Shown: one piece after another, positions 47,068 to 59,923 of the stretch | Numbering within the stretch: position 1 is the stretch's first letter | Layout of the letters: every line of letters begins with the position of its first letter | Assembly: GCF_001649575.2 (NCBI RefSeq) | Contig: NC_051441.1 | Span: forward strand, 16,991,295-17,055,294 | Length of the DNA stretch: 64,000 bases | Origin: Kryptolebias marmoratus | Lineage: Eukaryota; Chordata; Actinopteri; Cyprinodontiformes; Rivulidae | Direction: 5' to 3' | Position numbers and translations under genes: made by a program | The notes under the pieces: model-generated | Told to the model about the DNA's origin: nothing | Database searches by the model: none | What the model saw: only the letters and a program-made list of their open reading frames with translations

Positions 47068-49285
47068 TAGGCCCGAGCAGCGACAGCGGCTGCGAAGGCC
47101 TATTGTATCTCTACTGTTTATTATTATTTGTACCCAAAATAAAATGGCTATTTGGAGGCCTTAACATATTCAAAAAGTCACAGAATTTGGCGGATGCGTC
47201 GGGGCGGTGAAAAATTTACGTATTTTAAGGTCGTCAAAAAAATCGCAACGAAAATGGCTCCATAGCGCCCCCTGGAAACTTTCAAAATACCCTCCACATT
47301 GGCCTTAGTTTAACGTACAGCCAACTATTGGAGTTTGTTTTACTGATCTAGATGACAATGCCATAAAAATAAAGACATTTTAACCATTTAACCATTTAAA
47401 AGAGAGAGTGTTTTCTGGCATGTATTTAATAAATTTATTATAAATAATTTAAGGACAAAATGTTTTCCTAAAGGGTGTTTAAAAATGGTTGATTACAAAA
47501 ATTATTTCTCTGCTACTTAGCCAGCATGCTGACTTTCCATTAATGACCATATAGAGCCTGTACAGCTTATGTCACTGTCATGTTATACTTTTATTTCTCA
47601 TGTTGTAAGGCAAGCTGCCTTTGTTTTTTTCATGATGTTGTGTGATTCCTATTAAAATGGAAATCATCAAAATAGTTGTCTTGTGCTCAGCAATAGGCTG
47701 TAAAATCATCAAGATTTGATTGTTTAGAAATACAATCAAACATACAAAGAACTACATTAAAAAAAAAAAACTACAACGACATGTTGTTATTAACGATTTA
47801 ATATTTTAGTGAGGCCCTCAGATTGGCTCTGCTGGGGCCCAGATGAAGCTCAGAAAAGGCAATAAAAGTTGACAATCTAGAGAAAGAAAAAAGCGAGTAT
47901 CTCACTAGACTGCGACCGGTAGCAACTAATAGCAAACAGGAGTCTTCAAAATGACTTGAAACATTTGTGTGGAATGTCAACTTTCTAGTGTGAGTCACAG
48001 AAGTGTGCAGTCCTGTTGCTTAAAATGTTAACATGTTCAAAGAATTTGTGTGATAAATTTTCTCTCAAAATCGTCAGTCATTTGCAGGCATCTTGAACCC
48101 TTCTCAAAGCCATTTCATATTTGTCACAGGCATCACCAACTCATCTCAAGAGCATTAGAGCTGTATTTTGATTCCTGCAGAGAAGCTCTCCTCTGTTAGA
48201 AAACACGTTGATCTCTAAAAACCCCACAGGTGATAAATAATATTATTTAAAATGACTGGTTCAAATCTGTATATCTTCATTTCAAAGGTGCACTTTAGTA
48301 GATAAAATCATAAATGTAGGCGTGGCTGCCGAAGTGGGTACAAAATAAATTCAGATGGATACAAAGTGAGTTGAGGTGGGCAACAAATTAATATGCAATG
48401 GCTGGAATGCAGTTTTGCAAACTGTGAACACAAAAATAAACCATGATTTTCAAAAACTGGCTATACAAAACACAGCTGCACAGCTCACTGGTGCCTTGGT
48501 TGCAAACACTCAAAATTCAGTTTGACACATTTTGTTTATTTTCTTATAAGTATTTCACAATTCTAAGTCACCAACTAGTCTTCCACAGTCACAGCCCAGA
48601 GAAATTCTAACTTAAGTAGGAACAAGGTTTTGGTCTTCAGTTTCAAATGGATCATCCTGCTGTCTGAATCAGACTCTAATCTGGGCCTGGCTACACACTG
48701 AATGCACCCAGTGTGTCCATGACTGCCTCCATCATAAAGTGCTCTGAGAGCCCAATAAGATTTGATGACAAATTGCTCTTGGAGGTCTGGTGTGAGGTGC
48801 AGTGTGTTGGTGACTCAGACCTCTGAATGCAGTTTTTAATATGATGTGATGGTCTGATGGTCTTATCCTTGCCTTTGCATGAGAGCGTCTACACATCAAC
48901 TATGTGGAATAGCACTATACTAAATGCAAGAAGATGTACACAGTACTGTAGAACCTCTAATAATGAATTTAATCCCATTTCAAAAGGTGATTCATATGTT
49001 GAAAATTTGTATTTTGAACAAAATCTTCACATTAAAAACAATGTTTCATTGCCACCCAATCNCGTAGGAAGGTCAAAGTTCACAGCATGGCACAGGACTG
49101 GTACTGATCCTGACTGAAGGCATTTTGGGACTTTTGCTGAAAACACCACCTAGTGGACGGTGCAGGAAAGGCGCGAGAGCGTAGACGGCGGTCGCCAGAG
49201 CTCCCGCGATTGCAAGAGCTCCCGCGGTCGCAAGGCCGGAGCGGCGCTGAGCTGCGAGGGCCGCCAACGCTGCTTGCAGCTTTAA
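47068..49285. repeat. interspersed repeat with hairpin end (boundaries tentative)
   Basis: Left strip GGCCCGAGCAGCGACAGCGG, TGCGAAGGCCTATTGTATCT and CATAGCGCCCCCTGGAAACT. Right strip GAGGGCCGCCAACGCTGCTT with hairpin GCTGCTTGCAGC (49269-49280), then TTTAAT. From memory these are the two ends of one common fish repeat, here separated by about 1.8 kb that includes other repeats. That they are one insertion is inferred. Confidence 0.5.
48030..48420 (-). repeat. dispersed repeat family C, copy 3
   Basis: Reverse complement of the 6.65-7.2 kb copy: CTTCATTTCAAAGGTGCACT, TAGGCGTGGCTGCCGAAGTG, and further left AAATTTTCTCTCAAAATCGT. Confidence 0.6.
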
Positions 49286-49708
49286 TCTAAAATTGTTCTT
49301 CAACAGATAGGCTCCTGTTAGTCGTGCCTGAGGACATTTGATAAACATGATAAAATCCTGACATTAGTTGGTCATTAAAAACGGATAAACATTGTTCACA
49401 GGGACATTGTGTGCCGTGTGTCATCCATTAATGACGACTATTTGTCACGAGCAAATTATATTAGGAATAAAAAAATGATCAAATTGATTTTATTACCAAT
49501 GACAGCGGTTTAATGAATACACAAAGCAGTGATTTCTTCCAACAAAGCAGCACGTTTTATTTGTGTTGGCTTCATTGTAACTGGATTTTGAACACATATC
49601 TGATATAACAGATATGTGCTTCATAGCATTAAAAATTACTGACTTTTACAGTGCATACAAGAAAAGAAATGTGATTTGGTGAGTTTGTATGAGTCTAACC
49701 TTATAAGT

Positions 49709-50254
49709 CACACGTGTCAAACTCAAGGCCCGCGGGCCAGATCCAGCCCTCTGTAACATTTCATCCGGCCACCAAGATAACGTTTAGATGTCATCAGGTC
49801 CGGCCCTCTAGTCTGGTTCAGATTGAGTCTCTGATCCTTATTTTGCTTAAGAAAACTGAGCCTAATTAGTGAAGTTTTCTCTTGACAGCGACTTAAAAAC
49901 CAACAATATATAGTTTTAATTTCTGTATGATCAGGCTTTTGTTGATGGCTTTTTAAAAAAATCTGTTTTAATGTTAAAAAATTCATTTAAAAGCTGAGTG
50001 AGACGTAAGAAATGGCTGCTAATGATGTGCTTTGATCTATTTGTCTGTGTTCATTAAAGTTTGTTTGCTCTAAATTCTGTATAATCTGAAACTTGGAAAA
50101 GGTCATTGATATTTCTATATGAATGATTTGACATAATACATCTAAAACCAAGGTTAATTTGTGTAATTTTAATAAATATTGATCGTGATTGGCACTTGGC
50201 TAGGACCAGATTTTTAATTTTGGCCCCCTGGCGTCACTGGGTTTGACACCCCTG
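49709..50254. mobile_element. non-autonomous hAT transposon with perfect 8-bp target duplication
   Basis: Ends CACACGTGTCAAACTCAAGG and GGGTTTGACACCCCTG are inverted repeats. The flanks TTATAAGT (49701-49708 and 50255-50262) are identical, which is the 8-bp duplication typical of hAT. The left subterminal strip GGCCCGCGGGCC and the right GGCCCCCTGG are typical of this widespread vertebrate element. The 87-codon minus frame inside is not a transposase that I recognise. Confidence 0.9.
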
Positions 50255-50262
50255 TTATAAGT

Positions 50263-50890
50263 AGTTGGAACAAATCTGAAGTTGTACTCATTGTACTCGT
50301 TTCTGGGCCTCCAAATAAATGCACACAAGAGAGGCAGCAGGCGTCCTGGTAGGGCTTTTTAAAAGGGCACCAGTAAAAAGGAGACAGAGAGATAAATAAA
50401 TACATACAGTAAATCCAAATAAATGTTCAGAAATATGTGAACCATTGTAAAAGGAGAACAGGACCCAGTCAAACAAGAAGACAGACAGTATAAAGGCCAG
50501 CAGAGACAGACAGTAATTTAGACAGACAGATGGACAAACACAACAAGGTGATAGACACCAAGTCGAGCAGAATGTGAGTGCTGTTCATCTGCTCTCTGAA
50601 TCATCACAGTCTCGTCTTTTCTGTGTAAAGCACAGATTCTGTGTGCCTCCTGTCAGAATCCCTCCCCACTTGTCTTCTCTCCATCTTCCTGTCTATCCTC
50701 GTTTCTCTCTTTTATGACAAAACTAGTTCAACTTTTTTTTTTTAACACCGTATTCTCGTTAAATTCTTCAAGCCTTCCCTTCTTACCTTCCAGTTTGAAC
50801 TAATTTTCCGTCACCCTCTGCCTCACCGTTTTGCTATTTTTTGCCCCACGCTCCTTTTGAATCCTGTCTCGTGTTTATTTATTCTCTCAG
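50263..50890. other. intron upstream of third exon
   Basis: Purine-rich stretch with GACAGACA repeats (50484-50532), then a pyrimidine-rich approach to the acceptor. No other feature. Confidence 0.5.
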
Positions 50891-51083
50891 GTCTGCTCTC
50901 TGTATCCTATGACGAATGGGACTACGGCATAGAAGCTCGCGTTCGTGATGGCGTGGCGATCATCACCATGGCGACTTCCACCATGATGATGGACCGCGGG
51001 CCTCACACCCTGTTGAAGTCTGAGTGCCACGGAGCACCGGAGAAGAAGACCCCCATCTCAGGCAACCCCAATGAAGTTCTCAG
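50891..51083 (+). CDS. grin2b: grin2b internal coding exon (GluN2B amino-terminal domain, codons ~276-340)
   Basis: This 193-nt exon starts in phase 1 after tttattctctcag and ends in phase 2 at CTCAG|gtagga. The first half is strongly GluN2B: SVSYDEWDYG and ARVRDGVAIIT. Glu284 (GAA, 50914-50916), a zinc ligand in the mammalian domain, is kept. Cys321 (TGC, 51025-51027), which pairs with Cys86 in the mammalian protein, is kept at the aligned position. The second half (about 50974-51083) has diverged. It carries a Met run and a TPISGNPNEVLR end instead of the mammalian SFIPEPKSSCYNTHEKR-type loop, and is three codons longer than human. The C-terminal junction splits an Arg codon (AG|G), as recalled for human at c.1010/1011. 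It lies 11,285 bp from the previous exon. The loop divergence may mark one of the two teleost duplicates. Confidence 0.95.
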
Positions 51084-51711
51084 GTAGGAGGAGATGGAGG
51101 CTGTTTGGAATGATGTAAACAATAAGCTCTCTATTGATTAATCTGTTTATCTGTTAAATCACACATTATTAACTTCCTCATTTTCCTTTCTTAAACTCCA
51201 CACCCACAGTTTGTAATGCAGGCCTTCTGTTAAAAGTTTTAGGTCAATATTTAGGCTCCGCTTAAAAATAATTTGAACTTTATAGACAAAATTAGTGGAT
51301 TGCTCCTTTGCTCTGACATGTACCCAAGATTCAAAATTAATTATTTTAATTTCTAATCATTGTCTAAATTCACCAGTTCAGAAATCACATGTACATAGTT
51401 GCCTTTACATTGCCATAGATTAAAAAACAAGTCTTTAAGGGGCATTAGTTGAAGGCACAAACCAAAATGGCTGATCACTGATTTAAAACCAGTCAGAGCA
51501 ATAAATTGTATTCTGTTTCGATGAGTAATATTCAGCTGTTATTATTTCTCCTTATTTTAGATTGCTGCTTTTTGCTGGCCAGTTTAGCTTGAACCATATG
51601 GGAATGGAAGAACTTGTAGATTTTCAGATCTGCCATTTGTATTTTTAGACATGACAAAAGAAAGAGAAAACTTTTCAGGGCTTGATTTTTTACTTCATGG
51701 GAGAATTTGAA

Positions 51712-52200
51712 CGTTATAAAGTGGGGTCCTGAAGAAACGTTATGAACAAATAATATCTTACCTGTTATAGATAGCTCTTTGAACGATTTCAATTTGCGGA
51801 AACAACATTTAATTCTGACCAGATTGATGAGCTGATGGCAAGGTAGCTTGTTGCCAACGTAACACATCCCCTTTTTTTTGGTAAACCTTTACGTCATTTT
51901 GCATTACAGGGTTATTTCTATAGACTTCTATGGTTTCTTGCAAGAGCAAATAGCAGCAGTGGCTGCTAGCTGTAGCACTTACAGTGGAGTCTGGGGAACT
52001 TTCAGGAAAATCAGAATACTTCTGATGGAATAAAGTCAAAACTGATGGCAATGTAAAGGTTTATAAAACAGCATTAGCTTGAATCATTGTAAAAGTTTTG
52101 AGACTGAAGTTGTTTTAAATGGCAGCAATGTGTTTTGGTTCCTTTCGGAGTCGTTTTTAGCTCATCAGGCTGGTTCAGAATTAAACTACAGATTTTCACA
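51712..52200. mobile_element. fold-back MITE family B, copy 8 (right end truncated)
   Basis: Left: AACGTTATGAACAAATAATA, CTTACCTGTTATAGATAGCT, TTGAACGATTTCAATTTGCG. Right arm present up to CTCATCAGGCTGGTTCAGAA, then lost. Confidence 0.75.
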
Positions 52201-52683
52201 AAGACAAAAATAAACTCCCATCAGACTTAGGTTGAAGGTGATGCACAGGAAAATTGTGGAACGCCTTTTGGTTTTGTTTCTGTTCTTTAACACGATTGCA
52301 ACTTCATTTTCTATGAACACGTAGTTCCATTATGAATTTTGACACTTATATATGCTGTATCTTAAATATAAATTTCCAAGAAAGTCAGGGTTTGCTCTGT
52401 GAACACTGTTCCTTCTCTTGCGTTTGTTAAAGCTCATTTATATTACAGAAATGTGCACAACATTAAATACTGTAAAAACTGCAGGCTGTGTCTTTCAGCA
52501 GTCATCGTATTTATTTAGCATATCTTTCCACTGCTGTTTTAACGTAACAAACTTAATGTGACACTGATTAATGGCGGGTGTAATGCTTCACACACCTGCT
52601 TTTAGAAAATGTGCAGGATCAGGTCAAGCATCAGCGCAGCATCCTGGTAAACATCAGCACAAACGTGGAAGCAGCAGATGCTG

Positions 52684-52684
<1 letters not shown>

Positions 52685-52734
<50 letters not shown>
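52685..52734. repeat. (CA)25 microsatellite
   Basis: Twenty-five uninterrupted CA units. The His/Thr-repeat open frames over it are artefacts. Confidence 0.97.
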
Positions 52735-52735
<1 letters not shown>

Positions 52736-55700
52736 GCATCCATAAACACATATGCATCACTACGCCATCCTCCCATAAAATAACACCTTACGCACACAAA
52801 CACCCCTCCTCAGACAAAGCTAGCCCACCCCTTCAGCTGTCCGTCTCAGCAGAAGGCCTTTTGAACTGGTTTTGAAGCGTGGCGTTCGGCTGCGCTTTGC
52901 TCCGCTCGCTGCCTAATTGGTCCCAGTGGCGTTTCAGTGAGCGAACACTGTCCCCCGTTGCGCTCTGCTCCGGAGCACCGCACAGGATGGTATTCAGGAG
53001 CAGTTTCACCCCTCTGCTGCTGCTCATGTCTCCTGAATGTGTGTGGGGATGTGGTCTTCATACAGAGAGACAGACTGTCAGGAAAAGGACAGGTGTGTCC
53101 GCGTGTGGCGTATGAAAGTAGCACTGCCTCAGAGGTGCATGCTAAAAAGGCTCTCGGTGTTTCTTTTAGGACACCAGTTTAGTTGCAGTTCAGACTATTT
53201 CTGCTTCCTGCTTCAAGTTTTGGAACCGGCTTTAAAAAGCAGCTGGATGGTGGCACTCATATTAATTATCAACACATGTTGAACACTTTAGGATAATATT
53301 AAAATAATTTGTCCTTCTTGCTCAGTAGAAGTATAGTTCTAGACATTTATATCATTTTTTTCTACTTTCTGCCTTCAAATATTACCTAAACTTTAGCCTC
53401 TCAGAAGCTACAGAAACACACGCTCACCTTGAAAGATTGCTCTTCTCTTGAGCCCCAACCTAAACTGCAGCCTTCGCTGAAGCTTTATTTTATGTTCCAC
53501 TGTACTCTTCAGAAGACCGTGGCTCCCTCCTTTCTGAGGCATTGCTTTTGTTTCGCCACTCTTTACTGCTTTAAAACAGCAGCAGAGTTCATGGCAGCTG
53601 CTGTTGCCCCAGAATGAAATCCCCCTGTTCTGTTTGTATGTCCCTGACCCTGGTGTAAATTGATTTATTCATCCCAACTCCTCTGTGAGGTTTTTTTTTT
53701 TCTGCCCTTTCTTGTGCTGTTCTGCTCAACTTTGTCCTCACCATGTTCCACACTCCTTTCTTTGTTCCTGTCTTCTTCTTCTTTTTTTTTTTTTTACACG
53801 TTTTCTTCCTGTTTCGTTTCTTCTCTGCTGCGGAGCGCTGCTCTGCTTTTTTTTTTTTTAAACTCTCACGCCTCCTGTCCGCTCCTCTCCTCTTCTTCTC
53901 ATGATTTCCCCTCTCATCTCCGCTGTTTTGCTCCTCCCCAGTCATTGTCTGCACTTCAGACCCGCAGTTTTATAATCAACTTAGCTGTGTAGCTGATTAG
54001 ATCAGTTGCGAGCGCTGCTGAGATCCTTCGCCCCTTGCTGCCTTAACTAAATTTGTTTGGTGATAACCTTTGTCTTCAAGTGCTCAATCAGGAGATTAGC
54101 AATTGGCCTAGACTCTATATACAGGAAACTGAATGAACCGCTGGTTGCATGGCTTGGTTGACTGGAAGGATGTTCTGCTTCTTATTCAGTTCACAACTAA
54201 GTCCGTTCACTAATGGATAAATTTAAGAAGAGTGGAGAACAACTCAACTTTCTTTTGGTGGACAGGAAAGCCTTAATTTTAGTTTCATTTTTTAAAGAAG
54301 CCTTAAAATAAATCATTTATAAGTGAGGTAAAGTCACCGGCCTGGCACCTGGAGTTCAAATTATTCACTAAATGATGTGCTTGTAGTGGTCTTAAAGCTC
54401 CCTTCACGCTGGATGACGACTCTGCCGTGTTCTCCACGACCTACACGACCAATCAGAACACGGCTGGATCGCAGCAAATTCAGTTAGAGGGAAACCATAA
54501 GGTTGCTACTCTCTTAGCACTCTTCAGATAATTTTTCCTGCTGTTTCTGACGTCCTCAAGGCCACACTCTCAGCGAAACATTCCCTTGATGATACTATCC
54601 TCAAGTATGCCCTGCCCCGCCGTGGTCCGACTATTTTGAATTGTGTTAGGATGTAGCCCCGTGGTGACAGCGTGGTGATTGTCGCCAAGATTGGGACAAA
54701 AACTTACTCAGACTGGTGCCAGTGGGGTGGGATGGGATAGTACCTGAGACATGAGACCATTTCAGCTAGTCCAGCTTCAAATTTTTGATTACCAAGCCAC
54801 TCTGGTACATATGAGCGTCACACAAGTCACTGCTACTACCACTACTACTACTACCACTAATAATAATATTATTAATTATAAAAATAATAATAATAAAATG
54901 GTAAAATGAGCCCAGTGAAATGCAGTGAAATTCTGTGATATGCTAATCTTAGTATCGCCAAGAAAGTGATAAAGTGGTTGCCCAGTTTGTGGGACTATAC
55001 CTGACCTGGCTGACCCTTAAACAAAATACTTTCAATCCTGGCCTGAGACCTTCGTACGATCTCAGTGTGATTTATCTAAGAACTCTGTGACTACCTCCCT
55101 TAGAAACCTGGGGTGTACCAGAAACACATTTTGACATTTTATCATTGTTATGTTCTTACTGCATTGCTGCAAAGGACTGCTTGGACTGCTATAAATCATA
55201 GGTTATTATGCTCCAGGTGCCATGAATTCACATTTCGCATGCCAGTAACGTGGTTGACCAATCAGATGGACTCCCACTGAGTTTGCTGCCCACACACACG
55301 GGTTGGATAAGAACGCCGGGGATGCTGAAACCCAAAGTGAATGTTGGAGAGCGACACGATGACAGAACAGAAAAAAGAGACAACTGATATTGTCTGCACA
55401 GTGTTCATCAGTATCACAACTGAATGTTTGTTTTATGTCACACAGATTCCTTAAAGAAATCCTGCAGAACCAACCATCTTAGTTGTTATTATAAACCGGA
55501 GCTGCTGAGCATTCAGCTGACCTTTTAATCTGTCACTCATCCATTATGTTTACCTAACTACGCCATTAACATGTTTTCACACTCTTCGGAGGATGTGTTT
55601 TTGTTAATGGTGCCATAGATTCCACACTTTCAGATCAGTGGAGCTGCTTGACATCTTATTAAATAGCTCCTGGCAGCAGACCCACTTGGTGAAGCCACAG

Positions 55701-56514
55701 CTGTTAGGGGATCTCTAGTTTAGAGAAGTATGTGGCTTTCCATTTGTGAAAACAACTATTTACCTTTAGGTAATAAATGAGCTGCCAAAAACTACTGCTT
55801 GGCCTATTTCTTATTCTAGATTTATTCTGCCACATTTTTGGTAGACCCAATTTGAAAACTTGGAGGAAAAAATAAATTGAGTCATCACTGAAAATAACCA
55901 AGGAAGGAAAATAAGGAATATGGAAATTGTTTGTTGTTATTGGCAAGACAATGTCTTAAATCAAGATGAGGAATGTAAAATGTTTTTGGCTGCATAACCA
56001 GGATATTAATGCTGGGAATTATGAAATTCATACCCAGTTTAAACTTCAGTTTTCTGCTAAATGATTAGCTGTATATGGGCAACTTGCTGGCTTCGTAAGC
56101 CATATATTATACCAAGCCCTTTCTTGTCTCCTTCCTCAGCCCTTTGTTCTTCATCTTTGTGGAACAAGAGAAGGACACATCAGTCCGCTAAGTAAATTAA
56201 GTCCTTTGTAGCCAGCACTGTGACATTCCAGCCCATGCTACAGAGTGAGCCTGACAAATGAAGATAGCAGAAAGCACAAAAAGAAAGCAAAGCACAGAGA
56301 GCAATAAGACAAAGTCGGAGAGAGATTGCGCTAGAAACCACTGGTGAGCGAAACGCAGCAGTGTGAGAATCGTGAGTTTGACAACAGCGGCTCTGACCTT
56401 GGCCTGGAGTGGACAGGTTCCAGATGAGCTCGGAGTTGGAAAGGTGTCAAGTGCTTTTAAGCTCCGAGGACATTTTCGAACTTGTGTGGCCTCCGTAAGG
56501 CTTTCAGCTGAGTA

Positions 56515-56516
<2 letters not shown>
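52735..56516. other. intron, no recognised element
   Basis: 53690-53960 is T/C-rich with poly-T runs. 54835-54895 holds a degenerate TAC/TAA trinucleotide tract. Frames at 52833-53282 and 53589-53992 lack domains. Confidence 0.4.

Positions 56517-56549
<33 letters not shown>
56517..56549. repeat. (TG)16 microsatellite
   Basis: Sixteen TG units. Confidence 0.95.
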
Positions 56550-56552
<3 letters not shown>

Positions 56553-59500
56553 TGGGTGCAGAACACTCTGAAGCAGCTCAAGGATGAGAGGATGCCAGCT
56601 CAAAGGTCTCTGGGTCCAAAGAAGATTTGATGTGTCTGTTTTGGCTTTTTGTAGGCTCGGTTTGTATCAGAGCAGTCGAGTGTGTGTTTATGGAGCAGAA
56701 CAGCGGGAGTTAGACAGGTACCGGCTTGTGTTGTGCTTAAATTTGAACTAGGTCAGGAAAATTTCTGCTCTGTCTCCTTTTCCTTCCGCCGTCATCGTTC
56801 TCTTTTTTTTCCACTTACATATTTTAACCGTTGTTCCTAAGTTTGCCTTTCTCTGCTAAGTTTATTCCCCTAAAAGCTGGCTTTTAAGTTCAATTAAGTC
56901 CTGCGTCAGAAAACCCTGCAGTAGTGATTATTTATCATCTCCAGCAATGAACCACATTAACAGAAATGCAACAGGGGGTGCTTCTTTTCAGCAAGGATTC
57001 AGGAATTCAGGTCAGCAGGAGAGAGGGCGAGAGTCCTGATGAAACTTACAACAGAAACTCAGATAAAATGAGATACAGTTGATCGATTTTACCCATCTGC
57101 ATGACAGCTGGCAGCTCACTCTCAGCCTTGCTGTGTGGGCCCGCGTCTGCAGTCTAGTCATGAATTATCAACCAGTTAATTTCACTGAGAAAGTCTTGTT
57201 TTTCAGAAAATGTCCAGCACCGCGTGACAGAACCTGTTCAGACCTGTTGCTGTGACTCAAGCACAGCAACAGGTGGATTCAAGGTGGACTGAAGATGTTT
57301 TCAGGTCACATTCAGACGAGCTGTCTTTAAGGTGGATGTGTGGGTCAGCTGCTTCTACAGTGGGATTCTGTTTTTGATGATTTGGTGTTGATTAAACCTG
57401 CTGTGGTCGTTATTTTTAATCCTCACAATAAGAAATACTGACGTAACCGTGTTCCACTTGCAACTTGGAAAATCTGTAGGATTTGCTAGTTCTTGAGGTT
57501 GCAACCTGGCTAACAAGTATTAGCAATAAAAGCCCCAAAACATGTATTTATCTGCTTTAAAACACTGTAGCAACAAGTTCATTTATAGATATGTGTCTGA
57601 TTGATTTAATGAGATACAAATGAACAGAAGACAAAATAAAATGTTTATTACTGCAACTGTCACCACTTTTCATCTGTGTGGCAGCCATATTGGATTGGTG
57701 TTGGTCAGGAATTTTGACTTTCCATGTCAGGATTCAGACTTCTGGGAGCTTTAAGTTGATTTTTCTGACTCCCAACGTCTGAGTGCAAATGAAATGCACC
57801 ATTAAAATCCTCTATAAGGAGCTAACAGGATGCAGTGTAACGCCACCCCATCATGCTGTTGGAGCTTACAGGCGTTGCCTTTGTGGAGTACCAACAAAAC
57901 TGAAGGTAGTTTAATTGTATGAAGTTCTCACAGCACTACATTTAAACACTACATTACCTTTAGGAACGATGTCAGACCACGACAATTTTATCGACATAAA
58001 AATAATGACGTTTATTTTAACAAAGCTGAGAAAGGAAGTCCTTAGAAGTTTATTTTCGAAGTTATTTTCAGACAATGTGGTTCTTTTCTCGTAGTAACAT
58101 ACATTCATATATTTATTTAGACTTAAAATAGCTTGTTTTCTTGTAAGAACTAGAAATGATTTTAAAGTCACAAATAAACTATGAAGGTGACTTCCTCAGA
58201 TATCAGGACATGCTACAATCTGATTCAGACTAAAGATGTCACATGAAGGAACATCCATCATAGATCCACACATCACTGTTTCAGCAATGACAGCAATACT
58301 GATCCGTGAACCTGGGTGTCACCCAGGAGCCACTTCATTCTGCACCGTGACTGTCTTATCTCGAGAAAGCAAATGTTTTATTGAGATAACAAGATAAAAC
58401 TTGGTAGATTATCTAGAGATAATGGAATAATCACGTCAAAATTAATAACAGCAAGTATGGGCGGTTTCGGCTCTCGTCCTTCATTTGCATTATTGGCAAT
58501 TTTTCCTCTGCGCGCTCCTGCTAGTATCATTTAATTCTTTCTCCGGCAGGCTTACACAGATCTGAATTTGTTTAGTAACGCACATGTTTTGTTTTTTGAT
58601 GCTTTTTTAAGGTTTTATTCAAAAATACACTGAGGTTAAAATATAAAAAGAAGAGCATCGCCTCAGGTATTCGCTCTGCCTGGTGTCTGTTGAAGGGTTT
58701 TTAATTAGGTGCTTTGCATGATTTGTCAAAAGTAAATCACATCCGTTGATATTTTCAGCCACGTCTACAGTTTTCAACTCTAAACGCACACGTATATCTG
58801 GTTTGGAGATTCATAAAGCCAAACTCTTTGTGTGTCTTCGAAGTCTTTGTCTGTTTCTGCATGGACTGCAGCTCCACACATGTAAATACAAACACGTTTA
58901 CAGAAAACAAATTCACACCTCCTGTCCCGTTCACACTCTGCTCCCCGGGTGTGTATCCTGTAAAAACCTCAGTATGTTTCTCTGCCTCAGACTCACAGTG
59001 CCACATGGGTTCTGTTTTCGCCCCTCATATAGATTTTCCCTCCACAAATCCAATACTACAGTAATTGCCAAGGAGTGTAATTCATGACTAATTGATGTCG
59101 GGGTTAATTTATTAAAACTGACTTATCAATATTTCACGCGGCTCCTCCATTATTCACACCAGAACATGCGCTAAAAACCTATCTGTGTCAGGCCGTAGAG
59201 GCGAGCGGAGCAAACGTGTTGCTCCGATTTCCTGTTTGTGTTCGTGGAGTTTTCCTCGCATGCAGCCAGAGACTTGATGCCTCAGAAACACAGGACAGAA
59301 AGTGAGGGGGTGTAGCTGTAGAGCTGCGTGTTCAGGACCGCGGTCGGTGTCAGTAGCTGTAGCTCGACAGGTGGAGACAGCTGCTGCTGTTTGAATTTTA
59401 TTTCACCGCCTGTACAGTACGGCTGAGGTGCTGTGCTGCATCCGAGGCAGAAAACCGACAGCATATCAAACATGAGGTCTCATGGGTGGGGCGGGTGGGT

Positions 59501-59788
59501 GTGACTTCATCTTTCATGCTATTTACACGCAGTACGTGTGTAGAATTCCTCATATCTCAGCCCTGTCATTACCTATTTTGTGTCCCCTTTTTTCGTTCCC
59601 ACATTTGAAAGCAAGGGTCGGTAGATGTGAGTGTGTGTGTGTGTGTGTGTGCTGGTTCTGATGCAAGAAAGTCAGAACAGCTGACGGAGGAAGAAGGGGG
59701 GGTAGGGTGGGCCATGCTTTACTGTAAAGTGTGTTGCAGTGTAGTAGTAATCCGCCCCATCTCCTCCCTTTTTGCCTCCGAATCCCAC
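56550..59788. other. intron; one GAGATAACAAGATAA-type repeat patch
   Basis: 58355-58440 contains TCTCGAGAAAGC and GAGATAACAAGATAAAACTT, then ATCTAGAGATAATGG, strips typical of a common fish repeat of overlapping GAGATAA words. A TG run lies at 59630-59651. No exon recognised. Confidence 0.4.
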
Positions 59789-59825
59789 CTCTCTCTCTCT
59801 CTCTCTCTCTCTCCCTCTCTCTCTT
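59789..59825. repeat. (CT)n pyrimidine tract
   Basis: Mostly perfect CT units with one CCC interruption. Confidence 0.9.
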
Positions 59826-59860
59826 TCTGTTGTCTCTTTCCCACCCTCGGTGAGATTACC

Positions 59861-59923
59861 ATTACCATAGCAACGCAGCACATTGGCTTTGGAAATCACA
59901 GTGGTTGTGGGTGCCATAGCAAC
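59861..59923. promoter_or_regulatory. pair of X-box-like sites (CCATAGCAAC twice)
   Basis: ATTACCATAGCAAC (59861-59874) and GGTGCCATAGCAAC (59910-59923) share an intact CCATAGCAACGCA core in the same orientation, 49 bp apart. The left half-sites have one mismatch each to the RFX consensus. Confidence 0.4.
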
